Below, piece after piece: positions 1 to 5,467 of a stretch of 10,891 nt of DNA; the stretch's first letter is position 1, and every line of letters begins with the position of its first letter. The notes below the pieces were generated by a model, which saw nothing but the letters and a program-made list of their open reading frames with translations, did not search any database and had not been told where the DNA came from. The position numbers were made by a program, and so were the translations under genes. The stretch lies in assembly GCA_964577985.1 (NCBI GenBank), contig CAZOAR010000067.1:1-10891 (forward strand), written 5' to 3'. The stretch comes from CAZOAR01 sp964577985 (lineage in GTDB: Bacteria > Gemmatimonadota > CAZMKB01 > CAZNLH01).

Positions 1-83
1 TGTCATTCCCGCCTCACATGTCATTCCCGCTTGTCGGGAATCCCATCGCGAGATAAGGCCGATTCCGGACAAGCCGGAATGAC
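1..83. repeat. palindromic intergenic repeat, left copy
   Basis: A 12-base unit (TGTCATTCCCGC) occurs at 1-12 and again at 19-30, giving an 18-base period. The second unit runs into a 64-bp element (20-83) made of two imperfect 23-bp inverted arms, 20-42 and 61-83, which differ from perfect inversion at two positions. Each arm is itself a small hairpin: ATTCCCG/CGGGAAT around CTTGT at 23-41, and ATTCCGG/CCGGAAT around ACAAG at 62-80. An inverted copy lies at 10787-10891. The arms resemble the widespread bacterial GTCATTCCCG...CGGGAAT intergenic palindromes. There is no coding potential. It looks like a MITE- or REP-like dispersed repeat. Confidence 0.85.
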
Positions 84-119
84 GCGAAGAAAGTGAGGAA
101 ACTCCAGGTGCTTCTATTG

Positions 120-147
120 TTGACAAACCCCTTGTGAGTGTATAAAT
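120..147 (+). promoter_or_regulatory. candidate sigma-70 promoter for the ArsR-type gene
   Basis: TTGACA at 120-125 is a perfect -35 hexamer. TATAAA at 141-146 (or ATAAAT at 142-147) is a plausible -10 with a short 15-16 base spacer. It lies about 120 bases upstream of the regulator start, with two palindromic sites in between that could serve as operators. This is a sequence match only, and the spacer is shorter than the ideal 17. Confidence 0.45.
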
Positions 148-160
148 TACTTGCACAATT

Positions 161-176
161 GGTTAAGCGTCTAACC
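161..176. promoter_or_regulatory. inverted repeat, candidate operator 1
   Basis: GGTTA (161-165) and TAACC (172-176) form a dyad with a 6-base centre just downstream of the candidate -10. ArsR-family repressors usually bind short dyads that overlap or follow their own promoter, so autoregulation here is reasonable. It is inferred from position and symmetry only. Confidence 0.35.
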
Positions 177-200
177 ATAATGCGTATACAGCAACAGGTT

Positions 201-214
201 ACGCCTGCAGGCGT
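201..214. promoter_or_regulatory. 14-bp perfect palindrome, candidate operator 2
   Basis: ACGCCTGCAGGCGT reads identically on both strands. It sits in the leader between the candidate promoter and the regulator start. A perfect 14-bp palindrome in a short intergenic region is a good candidate for a homodimeric regulator site, with the downstream ArsR-like protein as the obvious partner. No second copy of this palindrome was seen elsewhere in the window. Confidence 0.35.
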
Positions 215-267
215 GATATCGGCCAGCGCCATATGTTCCTCCACAGATTATCAACAAGAAGGGGCTT

Positions 268-1104
268 ATGATGAATCCAGAGATGATAGATGAGGTCGCC
301 GAGCTGTTCAAGGCGCTTTCCGAACCGATGAGACTGCGTCTTCTCATGGAACTGATGAATGGTGAGAAAACGGTCAGCGGGCTCTCCGAATTCTCAGGAA
401 CCACCATGGCCAACGTCTCCAAGCATCTCGCCTTTATGAAGCGCGCAGGGATAGTCGAGAGAAGAAAGTCGGGAAACCTGGTCTACTACAGCATCGGAAA
501 CGACAATATCACTGATATGTGCGACTCCATCTGTCTCGATATCGAAAAGAGGTTCGAGAGCAGGAAGCCGACCGCCCGGATAAAGAGGAAGTCGCCACCC
601 TCCGGTATAGCGGCGGGCGTTCAGAGCGGGCAACCAGCCACCCGGAGGCCTGCCGTCGGAAGGAAAACAAAATCGACATCCGATGGTGAACCTGATGCAG
701 ATAAGCGTGGGCCGGAAGTGACCCGGGTATCGGTTGCTGAAGAGACCGAACCAGCCGCCGCTGCAGGAAGGAAATCAACCAAGAAAGAGCCGCTGACCGA
801 GGAGAAGTCGGTCTCTGTGGAGAGTACCCCATCCAGCATTCCGAAAGCAGAGGAGACGGCGCCAGCGACTGCCGTCAGACCGGATAAGGAGAAGAACGAG
901 CCCGCAGCCGCCAGGGAGCAGGCAGCGAAGAAAACCGGGCCGGCAACGGTAGTAGAACCGGACAAGACTCCTCCAGAACCAGCGGAGACAACGAAGCCGA
1001 AGCCCCGTAAGCAGACCGTCAAGAGAGGAGCTGAGCCTGAGACCCGTCAGCCCGGGCTTTTTGGCCTTGACAAAGACGGAGAGGATGACAACCTCTTAGT
1101 ATGA
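268..1104 (+). CDS. ArsR-family winged-helix regulator with long disordered C-terminal tail
   Basis: Residues about 5-97 form a typical ArsR/SmtB winged helix-turn-helix: a helical start (VAELFKALSEPMRLRLL), the recognition segment around TTMANVSKHLAFMKRAGIVE, then the wing RRKSGNLVYYSI. Cys85 and Cys89 (CDSIC) lie in the last helix, a position where some family members sense metal or redox state; sensing is inferred. From about residue 98 the protein continues for some 180 residues of Lys/Pro/Glu/Ala/Thr-rich low-complexity sequence. This contains an imperfect 16-residue repeat (198-213 and 224-239) and ends in a hydrophobic/acidic motif, PGLFGLDKDGEDDNLLV. Ordinary ArsR proteins have about 100-120 residues, so the tail is the unusual part. 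ATGATG gives two starts: AAGGGG at 259-264 is 3 bases from the first and 6 from the second (271), so 271 may be the real start. The stop overlaps the next ATG (ATGA). Confidence 0.9.
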   Translation: MMNPEMIDEVAELFKALSEPMRLRLLMELMNGEKTVSGLSEFSGTTMANVSKHLAFMKRAGIVERRKSGNLVYYSIGNDNITDMCDSICLDIEKRFESRKPTARIKRKSPPSGIAAGVQSGQPATRRPAVGRKTKSTSDGEPDADKRGPEVTRVSVAEETEPAAAAGRKSTKKEPLTEEKSVSVESTPSSIPKAEETAPATAVRPDKEKNEPAAAREQAAKKTGPATVVEPDKTPPEPAETTKPKPRKQTVKRGAEPETRQPGLFGLDKDGEDDNLLV

Positions 1105-1190
1105 ACAGTTTCCTGACAATAACGGCGTTTCTGGTGGTATGGTTCCTGATCAGCAGGTATCTCCTCCCGAAGTTCGGGATATCGACCTGA
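1101..1190 (+). CDS. 29-residue membrane peptide, possibly a selenoprotein continuing to 1259
   Basis: The start ATG overlaps the stop of the ArsR gene (ATGA), which implies translational coupling. The product begins MNSFLTITAFLVVWFLISRY and ends LLPKFGIST: one strongly hydrophobic segment (residues about 4-23) followed by a short positively charged, proline-containing exit. This is a plausible single-pass inner-membrane peptide. It ends at UGA (1188-1190). Reading UGA as selenocysteine, the frame stays open for 22 more codons to a stop at 1257-1259, giving 52 residues with the context GIST-U-VSASCDAG and an acidic soluble tail. The U-x4-C spacing could form a selenenylsulfide or disulfide. 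A hairpin lies just downstream (separate entry). Neither expression nor UGA recoding is shown; if UGA is a true stop, the product is just a 29-residue peptide. I do not recognise a named family with confidence. Confidence 0.5.
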   Translation: MNSFLTITAFLVVWFLISRYLLPKFGIST

Positions 1191-1230
1191 GTGTCTGCTT
1201 CGTGCGACGCCGGGTCCCGGAGTCAAGAAG
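1188..1230 (+). promoter_or_regulatory. candidate SECIS-like hairpin after an in-frame UGA
   Basis: After the UGA at 1188-1190 the RNA can fold: CUUC (1198-1201) with GAAG (1227-1230), an internal loop, GAC (1206-1208) with GUC (1222-1224), a G/A mismatch, then CCGG (1210-1213) with CCGG (1217-1220), closing a small loop that starts with G1214. Bacterial SECIS elements are stem-loops directly downstream of UGA, usually with the apical loop about 16-37 bases away and a G early in the loop. Here the distance is 23 bases. The fit is suggestive but not unique in GC-rich DNA. Confidence 0.3.
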
Positions 1231-1259
1231 AGGCAGGTACGGATGAAGCTCGGGATTGA

Positions 1260-1452
1260 CCGGGGTTGAGTCCGCGGCCGCGACAGAGACGCGCAACACC
1301 TCCTCACCATCCGCCTCTGAACAGTACCATCGCGCTTGAGGAGGAATATCATTCTATTCGCTTTGCCGACACAAGCGGCCATCTGCCGTTTTCCCGGATA
1401 GACACAGTTGAGAGGCTCCTTTCCGGATCTCATCCTTCCCCATGGTAATTAT
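1260..1452. other. intergenic region without a supported gene
   Basis: I see no convincing gene here. Short open frames exist but lack a ribosome site and a recognisable product. An 8-bp inverted repeat, CCTCCTCA (1299-1306) with TGAGGAGG (1337-1344), spans a 30-base loop and has no following T-run, so it is not a clear terminator. The region separates the regulator/peptide pair from the distal end of the CRISPR relic. Confidence 0.5.
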
Positions 1453-1552
1453 GTTTCAATTCGCGCCCACGCACGGGGGGCGACCCTGCTGCCGGACATC
1501 AAAGAATTGGGTGCATGGATGTTTCAATCCGCGCCCCCGCACGGGGGGCGAC
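1453..1552 (-). CRISPR. two-repeat, one-spacer CRISPR remnant, type I-C-like repeat
   Basis: Two 32-bp repeats lie at 1453-1484 and 1521-1552 and differ at two positions (9th and 18th base on the plus strand). On the minus strand they start GTCGCCCCCC and end GGATTGAAAC, with an internal GC-rich dyad (CGCCCCC/GGGGGCG). This is the familiar type I-C repeat architecture (GTCGC...GATTGAAAC). The intervening spacer is 36 bp; if the flanking AT shared by both copies belongs to the repeat, the repeats are 34 bp and the spacer 34 bp. The mutated copy is the one farther from cas3, as expected for the trailer-end repeat. The array abuts a truncated cas3 in the same orientation, the order found in complete I-C loci. 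Confidence 0.85.
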
Positions 1553-1586
1553 GTTGGAGATGAAAATGAAACGACACAATGTTGAG

Positions 1587-1863
1587 ACACAGCGGCATGT
1601 TGAGCCCCTGCCGTTGAATGGTCAGTGCGGACTGCCATGTCTGCAAGGTGTGGGTCAGGATTTGAATTCGATTTCAAGTAGGATTGGAAGGCGTCGGAGT
1701 ACTTGCCGAGATCGTGCCACTGACCGGCCAGCCCGGCCCATTCTCCGGCCCCGAAAGGAGTAGCAAATTCGGCTGCGAGTCTCGCTACGTTGAGGAGGTG
1801 ATCTTCGAGCCTCTGCCATTTCTCCTCTCGTCGATTCTGGATGCTGTGGGCGAAGAAGGTCAC
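1587..1863 (-). pseudogene. cas3: truncated cas3, N-terminal HD-nuclease part only
   Basis: The minus-strand frame starts at GTG (1863) with an upstream GAGGA and encodes the start of a Cas3 HD domain: FFAHS (residues 3-7), a helix containing H22 (DHLLNVARLA), QWHDLGKYS (48-56, the HD pair at 50-51) and RTDHSTAGAQHA (79-90). These are hallmark metal-binding and conserved segments of Cas3, the nuclease-helicase that degrades target DNA recruited by Cascade. Similarity appears to stop near residue 91. The frame then runs through unrelated sequence and into the CRISPR repeats, so no helicase part exists (complete type I-C Cas3 proteins are several hundred residues longer). The 3' edge is uncertain, between about 1553 and 1604; an 8-bp direct repeat, ATGTTGAG, lies at 1579-1586 and 1597-1604, near the likely junction. 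It is almost certainly non-functional as an interference protein. Confidence 0.85.
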
Positions 1864-1980
1864 ATTTCCTCATTTACGGCTTGAGCGCACCGCTATTGAC
1901 TGATGGGAAGCAGAGGCAAACAGCTGACGGAGGCAAACAACGGAATAGCCCTGAAAACAATACTAATTATGTGGTAGTCC

Positions 1981-2050
1981 TGTCAAGTGAATATGCTGTA
2001 AAGTGTTCTATCACCAACGAGAGGGACACCAACCAGAGGGACACTTGACA
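1981..2050. repeat. 70-bp inverted-repeat structure with 15-bp tandem repeats
   Basis: TGTCAAGTG at 1981-1989 is the exact reverse complement of CACTTGACA at 2042-2050. Inside the right half a 15-bp unit (CACCAACNAGAGGGA) is tandemly repeated at 2012-2026 and 2027-2041 with one mismatch. Each inverted arm contains TTGACA reading outward, one toward cas3 and one toward the bzd operon. TG...CA termini with repeats near one end also recall IS21-type element ends, but no target duplication or transposase is visible. It could be a regulator-binding region or a mobile-element remnant. Confidence 0.5.
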
Positions 2051-2073
2051 AACACTCCCCTTTTTCCTAACCT
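2045..2073 (+). promoter_or_regulatory. candidate promoter of the bzd-like operon
   Basis: TTGACA (2045-2050) is a perfect -35 hexamer, and TAACCT (2068-2073) is a weak -10 at the ideal 17-base spacing. Transcription would start about 65 bases before the first gene. The two 15-bp tandem units lie immediately upstream, where an activator or repressor could act. The weak -10 suggests regulated rather than constitutive expression; this is inference. Confidence 0.4.
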
Positions 2074-2144
2074 AATCAATCAAAATCTGATGCATACAGG
2101 CAGACTGGGTTTGAACAGAGCTTTCTCTATTGAGGAGAGTGTGA

Positions 2145-3311
2145 ATGACCGAGCGTGTATTCAAGGAATGGGAGGGAAAACCCCTCGACGATGTGATGAG
2201 TATCTGCCGGGAACTCTTCGAGGAGACGGATTACCCGACGGTGAGACAATGGCGTGAAACTGGAGGAAAGGTGGTCGGTCACTTCCAGGTCTACTTCCCC
2301 GAAGAGATCGTCCACGCCGCCGGGCTTCTCCCCTTCAAGGTTCGAGGCGCCCAGGTGGAGGGGATACAGGCCGACTCCCACTTTGGTTCATATCTCTGTT
2401 CCATCATAAAGACGTCACTCGAAATAGCGCTGACCGAGAAGGTCGAACTCGACATGTTCGTGACGCACCCCATCTGCGACGCCGCGAGAAACCTCGGAGC
2501 CGTCTGGGGCAGGAACTTCCCCTACAAGTGCCAGATACTCTATCTTCCGCAGAACCCCAATTCAAGCTATTCGGTAGACTACCTGCGCGATGAGTATGAA
2601 CGCCTGAAAAACGACGTAGAGGAAATCGCAGGAAGAAAGGTTACCGACGATGATCTGAGACACTCTCTAGCCATCTACAACGAGAACCGTCTCCTCATGA
2701 GGGAGCTGTACGAGATCAAGAGAGAGACGCCCTGGCTGGTCAGCGCCGATGAAGCATACGTCCTGGTCGCCCTGGGAGGCTTTCTCCCTAAGGAGGATCA
2801 CAACGAGCTGCTCAGGTCGGTCCTCAAACAGGTAAGGGATCGTTCCGCCAGAAAGCAGGACAGGATAAGAGTCGTATTCGAGGGCGGATTCTGCGAACAG
2901 CCGCCTCTCGATCTGCTGCAGACAATCTCCCGGTCATGCTATGTGGTTGACGACGACCTCATGATCGGCATGAGGTGGATACTCGAAGACGTACCCCTCG
3001 ATGGCGACCCGCTCCACAACCTCGCGGAGGCATATATCGAGAGATCCTCCTACAGCCCGGTGCAGCATGATCTGAGGAAACTGAAGGAGGAGATGCTGCT
3101 CGAACGGATCAGGGAATCACGAGGGGAGGCCGCGATAGTTACTTCGGCCAAGATGTGCGAGCCCGGTCTCGAAGAACAGGTAACTTACATCAGAGCGCTC
3201 GACGAAGCCGGCATACCCTACTTCGTCAGTGAGTTCGAGGAGAACATGACGAGTTTCGATCACCTCGGCATTCAGTTAGAGACCTTTGTTGAGAACATCA
3301 TATTCAGTTGA
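2145..3311 (+). CDS. bzdN: class I benzoyl-CoA reductase, BzdN/BcrC-like subunit
   Basis: This is a 388-residue member of the BcrC/BadD/HgdB superfamily, close in length to BzdN/BcrC. Conserved segments are VYFPEEIVHAAGLLPFKVRG (50-68), ADSHFGSYLC (76-85), HPICDAARNLGAVWGRNFP (108-126) and AKMCEPG (335-341). Cys85, Cys111 and Cys338 are the expected ligands of an iron-sulfur cluster at the active site. With the next gene it would form the catalytic half that reduces benzoyl-CoA to the cyclic diene, using electrons raised in energy by the ATPase half. It acts in the anaerobic cytoplasm. AGGAG at 2133-2137 is 7 bases from the ATG. It is the first gene of a five-gene operon and is followed after 9 bases by the BzdO-like gene. 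The N/O/P/Q subclass is favoured over bcr by overall resemblance and subunit sizes. A 2-hydroxyacyl-CoA dehydratase is the main alternative, but two separate ATPase subunits argue against it. Confidence 0.85.
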   Translation: MTERVFKEWEGKPLDDVMSICRELFEETDYPTVRQWRETGGKVVGHFQVYFPEEIVHAAGLLPFKVRGAQVEGIQADSHFGSYLCSIIKTSLEIALTEKVELDMFVTHPICDAARNLGAVWGRNFPYKCQILYLPQNPNSSYSVDYLRDEYERLKNDVEEIAGRKVTDDDLRHSLAIYNENRLLMRELYEIKRETPWLVSADEAYVLVALGGFLPKEDHNELLRSVLKQVRDRSARKQDRIRVVFEGGFCEQPPLDLLQTISRSCYVVDDDLMIGMRWILEDVPLDGDPLHNLAEAYIERSSYSPVQHDLRKLKEEMLLERIRESRGEAAIVTSAKMCEPGLEEQVTYIRALDEAGIPYFVSEFEENMTSFDHLGIQLETFVENIIFS

Positions 3312-3320
3312 GGCGGATAT

Positions 3321-4649
3321 ATGGCCACTACCCGGGAGCATCAGAAGAACAATGAAATCGTTGGCCGTGGCAATTACGACGGCGCGGAGCTGTTTCGTAA
3401 ATGGTTTCGCGAATTGTCAGAAGTCGCCGAGCGTGGAGAAGGCGCGGCTTATGTCTTCGTAATGGGATCTCTCAACGAGATCCTGAAGACCTTCGACATG
3501 CCGGTGGTTTTTCCCGAGATAAACTCCCTGCAGACAGCGGTCCGAAAGGTATCCGACGAATACCTGAACGAGGCCGAGGATTACGGCTACTCTCCGGATG
3601 TCTGCGGCTATGTCAAGGCCGATGTGTCCGTCCAGCTCAACGGTGGGAAGCACCCGATGGGGACCATCCCAAAGCCCTCTATTGCCGTCCTTACCAACGC
3701 CTGCAACACATACATAAAGTGGGCGGAAATCTGGGAACGGATGCACAAGATTCCGGTCTTCACGCTCGACGTCCCGGGGACACGGGCGGAGGGCACTCAA
3801 ACATGGAACGGGGACCCCGGCTTCGAGAACGACCGCAGATACGTAGCTGAACAGCTCAAAGAGCTGATCGCGCTCTGCGAGAAAGTGACCGGGAAAAAGT
3901 TCGATATCGACAAGTTCCGTGAGGTTCTCGGCTATTCGAACGACATGAGCCGGGGATGGAAACAGGTGATCGAACTCAACCAGAGCAGGCCGGCGATATT
4001 CAACGCGTTGACGGATGGGACCGTCTTTCTCGGCGTCTCCAACGGGTTCCGGGGAAGGTCCGAGGGGAGTGCGTTCTTCAAGGATCTTGTCGAGGAGATG
4101 GAATACAAGGCGGCCAACGGCATAGGCACACTGAACGAGGAGAAGTTTCGTCTCGTATTCGTTGGTGTACCCTGCTATCCTATTTTCAGGAGATTCAACG
4201 AGCTGTTCACAGAGTGGGGTGGCATTTTCGTCAATTCGACCTACCTGATGTTCGCCGCGGGAGGCGCAAACCTCGGTTTCGAATACGATCTGAAGAACCC
4301 CGTCGACAGCCTCGCGGAGGGTGTGCTGGTGAGCGTGCGCGACGCCATGGACAGCATGTTTTTCCAGGACAGGCTTATATCATCGATGATAGAACCCTAC
4401 AACATCGACGGAGTGGTCTATCACCCCATCAAGAGCTGTCGCACGGTATCTACCGGGCTGGCGGACGGCAGGCGCGCGCTGATGGCGGAGAAGGGCATCT
4501 CCACCCTCTTCATAGAATCCGACATGATGGACAAACGAGTCGTCTCCGAGGCTCAGCTGAAAAACAGGGCTGACGCATTCTTCGAGGGATTGATATCCAG
4601 GAGACAGACTGCCAGCGCGAATCAGGCAAGCAGAGAAGGAGTTGATTGA
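3321..4649 (+). CDS. bzdO: class I benzoyl-CoA reductase, BzdO/BcrB-like subunit
   Basis: This 442-residue second catalytic subunit belongs to the same superfamily and has the usual BzdO/BcrB length. Recognisable segments are PVVFPEINSLQTA (61-73), DVCGYVKADV (93-102), HPMGTIPKPSIAVLTNACNT (111-130), KWAEIWER (133-140), VGVPCYP (281-287) and the late KSCRT (371-375). Cys95, Cys128 and Cys373 are the likely cluster ligands. It pairs with the BzdN-like subunit to bind the acyl-CoA and a [4Fe-4S] centre. Start: ATG at 3321, preceded by GAGG at 3310-3313 (7 bases). Its stop overlaps the next start (TGATG), so synthesis is coupled to the first ATPase subunit. The last 15 or so residues are polar and probably flexible. 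Substrate identity is inferred from family membership only. Confidence 0.85.
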   Translation: MATTREHQKNNEIVGRGNYDGAELFRKWFRELSEVAERGEGAAYVFVMGSLNEILKTFDMPVVFPEINSLQTAVRKVSDEYLNEAEDYGYSPDVCGYVKADVSVQLNGGKHPMGTIPKPSIAVLTNACNTYIKWAEIWERMHKIPVFTLDVPGTRAEGTQTWNGDPGFENDRRYVAEQLKELIALCEKVTGKKFDIDKFREVLGYSNDMSRGWKQVIELNQSRPAIFNALTDGTVFLGVSNGFRGRSEGSAFFKDLVEEMEYKAANGIGTLNEEKFRLVFVGVPCYPIFRRFNELFTEWGGIFVNSTYLMFAAGGANLGFEYDLKNPVDSLAEGVLVSVRDAMDSMFFQDRLISSMIEPYNIDGVVYHPIKSCRTVSTGLADGRRALMAEKGISTLFIESDMMDKRVVSEAQLKNRADAFFEGLISRRQTASANQASREGVD

Positions 4650-5467
4650 TGTCATACGCGGCAGGCGTGGATGTTGGCTCCACGCAGACAAAGGCTGTAA
4701 TCATAGACGAGACGAAGAAGATTGTTGGCCGCTCGCTTATCGACACCGGCTCCAATGTCGTGGTGGCCGCGGAACAGTCCTATCAGGAGGCGTTCCGGAA
4801 TGCCGACCTGATGGAGTCGGAAGTGGAATACATTGTCGGAACGGGCTACGGCCGCTACAAGGTTACATTCGGCAACACCCAGGTCACGGAGATAAGCTGC
4901 CATGGGCGTGGTGCCGTTCACATGTTCCCCAATACGCGTACTGTTGTGGACATGGGCGGACAGGACACAAAGGCTATCCGCGTGAGCCCCACAGGAGACA
5001 TCATCGACTTCTGCATGAACGACAAGTGCGCCGCGGGAACTGGTCGTTTTCTCGGGGCCGCGTCGATGGCCCTCAACATACCTCTCGAGGAGCTCGGACC
5101 AACGGCTCTGAAGTCGGAGAAGCCGGTCCGGATAAGCACGACCTGCACGGTCTTCGCCGAGTCTGAGATCCTGTCCTGGCTCGGGAAGGCCAAGAAGATA
5201 GAGGACATACTGTGGGGTGTCCACCAGTCGATAGCGTCACGGTCGATCGGTCTCCTGAGGCGGGTAGGAGTGGAGGAGGAACTCACATTTACGGGGGGAG
5301 TGACGCGTAACACCGGGATGATACAGGCGCTGAACGATGGGCTTGGTCTGCAGGTGAACGTGAGCGAGGAGTCCCATTACATGGGTGCGCTCGGAGCCGC
5401 GCTCTTCGCGCTTGATTATATAGTAGCCAGCCGGTCGCCCGCCGCAAGTGAGGAGGCTGTATCATGA
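4649..5467 (+). CDS. bzdP: class I benzoyl-CoA reductase, BzdP-like ATPase subunit
   Basis: This is an ASKHA-fold (BadF/BcrA/HgdC-type) ATPase of 272 residues. Visible motifs are the phosphate loop DVGSTQTK (8-15), TGYGRYKV (65-72), the second phosphate motif DMGGQDTK (101-108), NDKCAAGTGRFL (124-135) and CTVFAESEI (166-174). Cys127 and Cys166 would contribute to the [4Fe-4S] cluster bridging the two ATPase subunits. TGGVTRN (215-221) is the adenosine-side motif. ATP hydrolysis drives low-potential electron transfer to the catalytic half. An in-frame TTG at 4646 would add one residue, but ATG at 4649 has AAGGAG (4636-4641) at 7 bases and is preferred. It overlaps the previous stop by one base and the next gene by four (ATGA). 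The compact size is closer to BzdP than to the longer BcrA. Confidence 0.87.
   Translation: MSYAAGVDVGSTQTKAVIIDETKKIVGRSLIDTGSNVVVAAEQSYQEAFRNADLMESEVEYIVGTGYGRYKVTFGNTQVTEISCHGRGAVHMFPNTRTVVDMGGQDTKAIRVSPTGDIIDFCMNDKCAAGTGRFLGAASMALNIPLEELGPTALKSEKPVRISTTCTVFAESEILSWLGKAKKIEDILWGVHQSIASRSIGLLRRVGVEEELTFTGGVTRNTGMIQALNDGLGLQVNVSEESHYMGALGAALFALDYIVASRSPAASEEAVS

Larger units (their letters stand above)
1864..2144. other. intergenic region between cas3 relic and bzd operon
   Basis: No gene is visible. The region is AT-richer than its neighbours, as expected for a regulatory region. It holds a direct repeat of GAGGCAAACA (1913-1922 and 1930-1939, 17-base period), the inverted-repeat structure at 1981-2050 (separate entry) and the candidate operon promoter. 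On the minus strand the left TTGACA (1981-1986) faces cas3 and has TATTGT 18 bases further on, a weak candidate for the old cas promoter. Confidence 0.5.

Noticed and set aside
180..293. 37-codon open frame starting ATG at 180 ahead of the ArsR gene
   Set aside because: It has no ribosome site, overlaps the regulator start in another frame, and its product shows no recognisable features. It is probably chance in the leader.
621..1022. 133-codon open frame on the minus strand inside the ArsR tail
   Set aside because: It is an antisense shadow of the low-complexity tail. Its serine/alanine/glycine/valine-rich composition simply mirrors the biased sense codons.
1266..1448. 60-codon plus-strand open frame between the peptide gene and the CRISPR remnant
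   Set aside because: It has no ribosome site, low-complexity proline/histidine-rich start and no recognisable family.
1456..1863. Intact 135-residue Cas3-like protein
   Set aside because: The frame after about residue 91 is spacer and repeat sequence, so only the HD start is genuine. It is treated as a pseudogene.
4642..5166. Long out-of-frame open readings within the bzd-like genes (also 3401-3850, 3956-4573 and 4652-5224 minus)
   Set aside because: They lie wholly inside genes with strong motif support and show the Arg/His/Gly-rich composition typical of shifted frames in GC-rich DNA.
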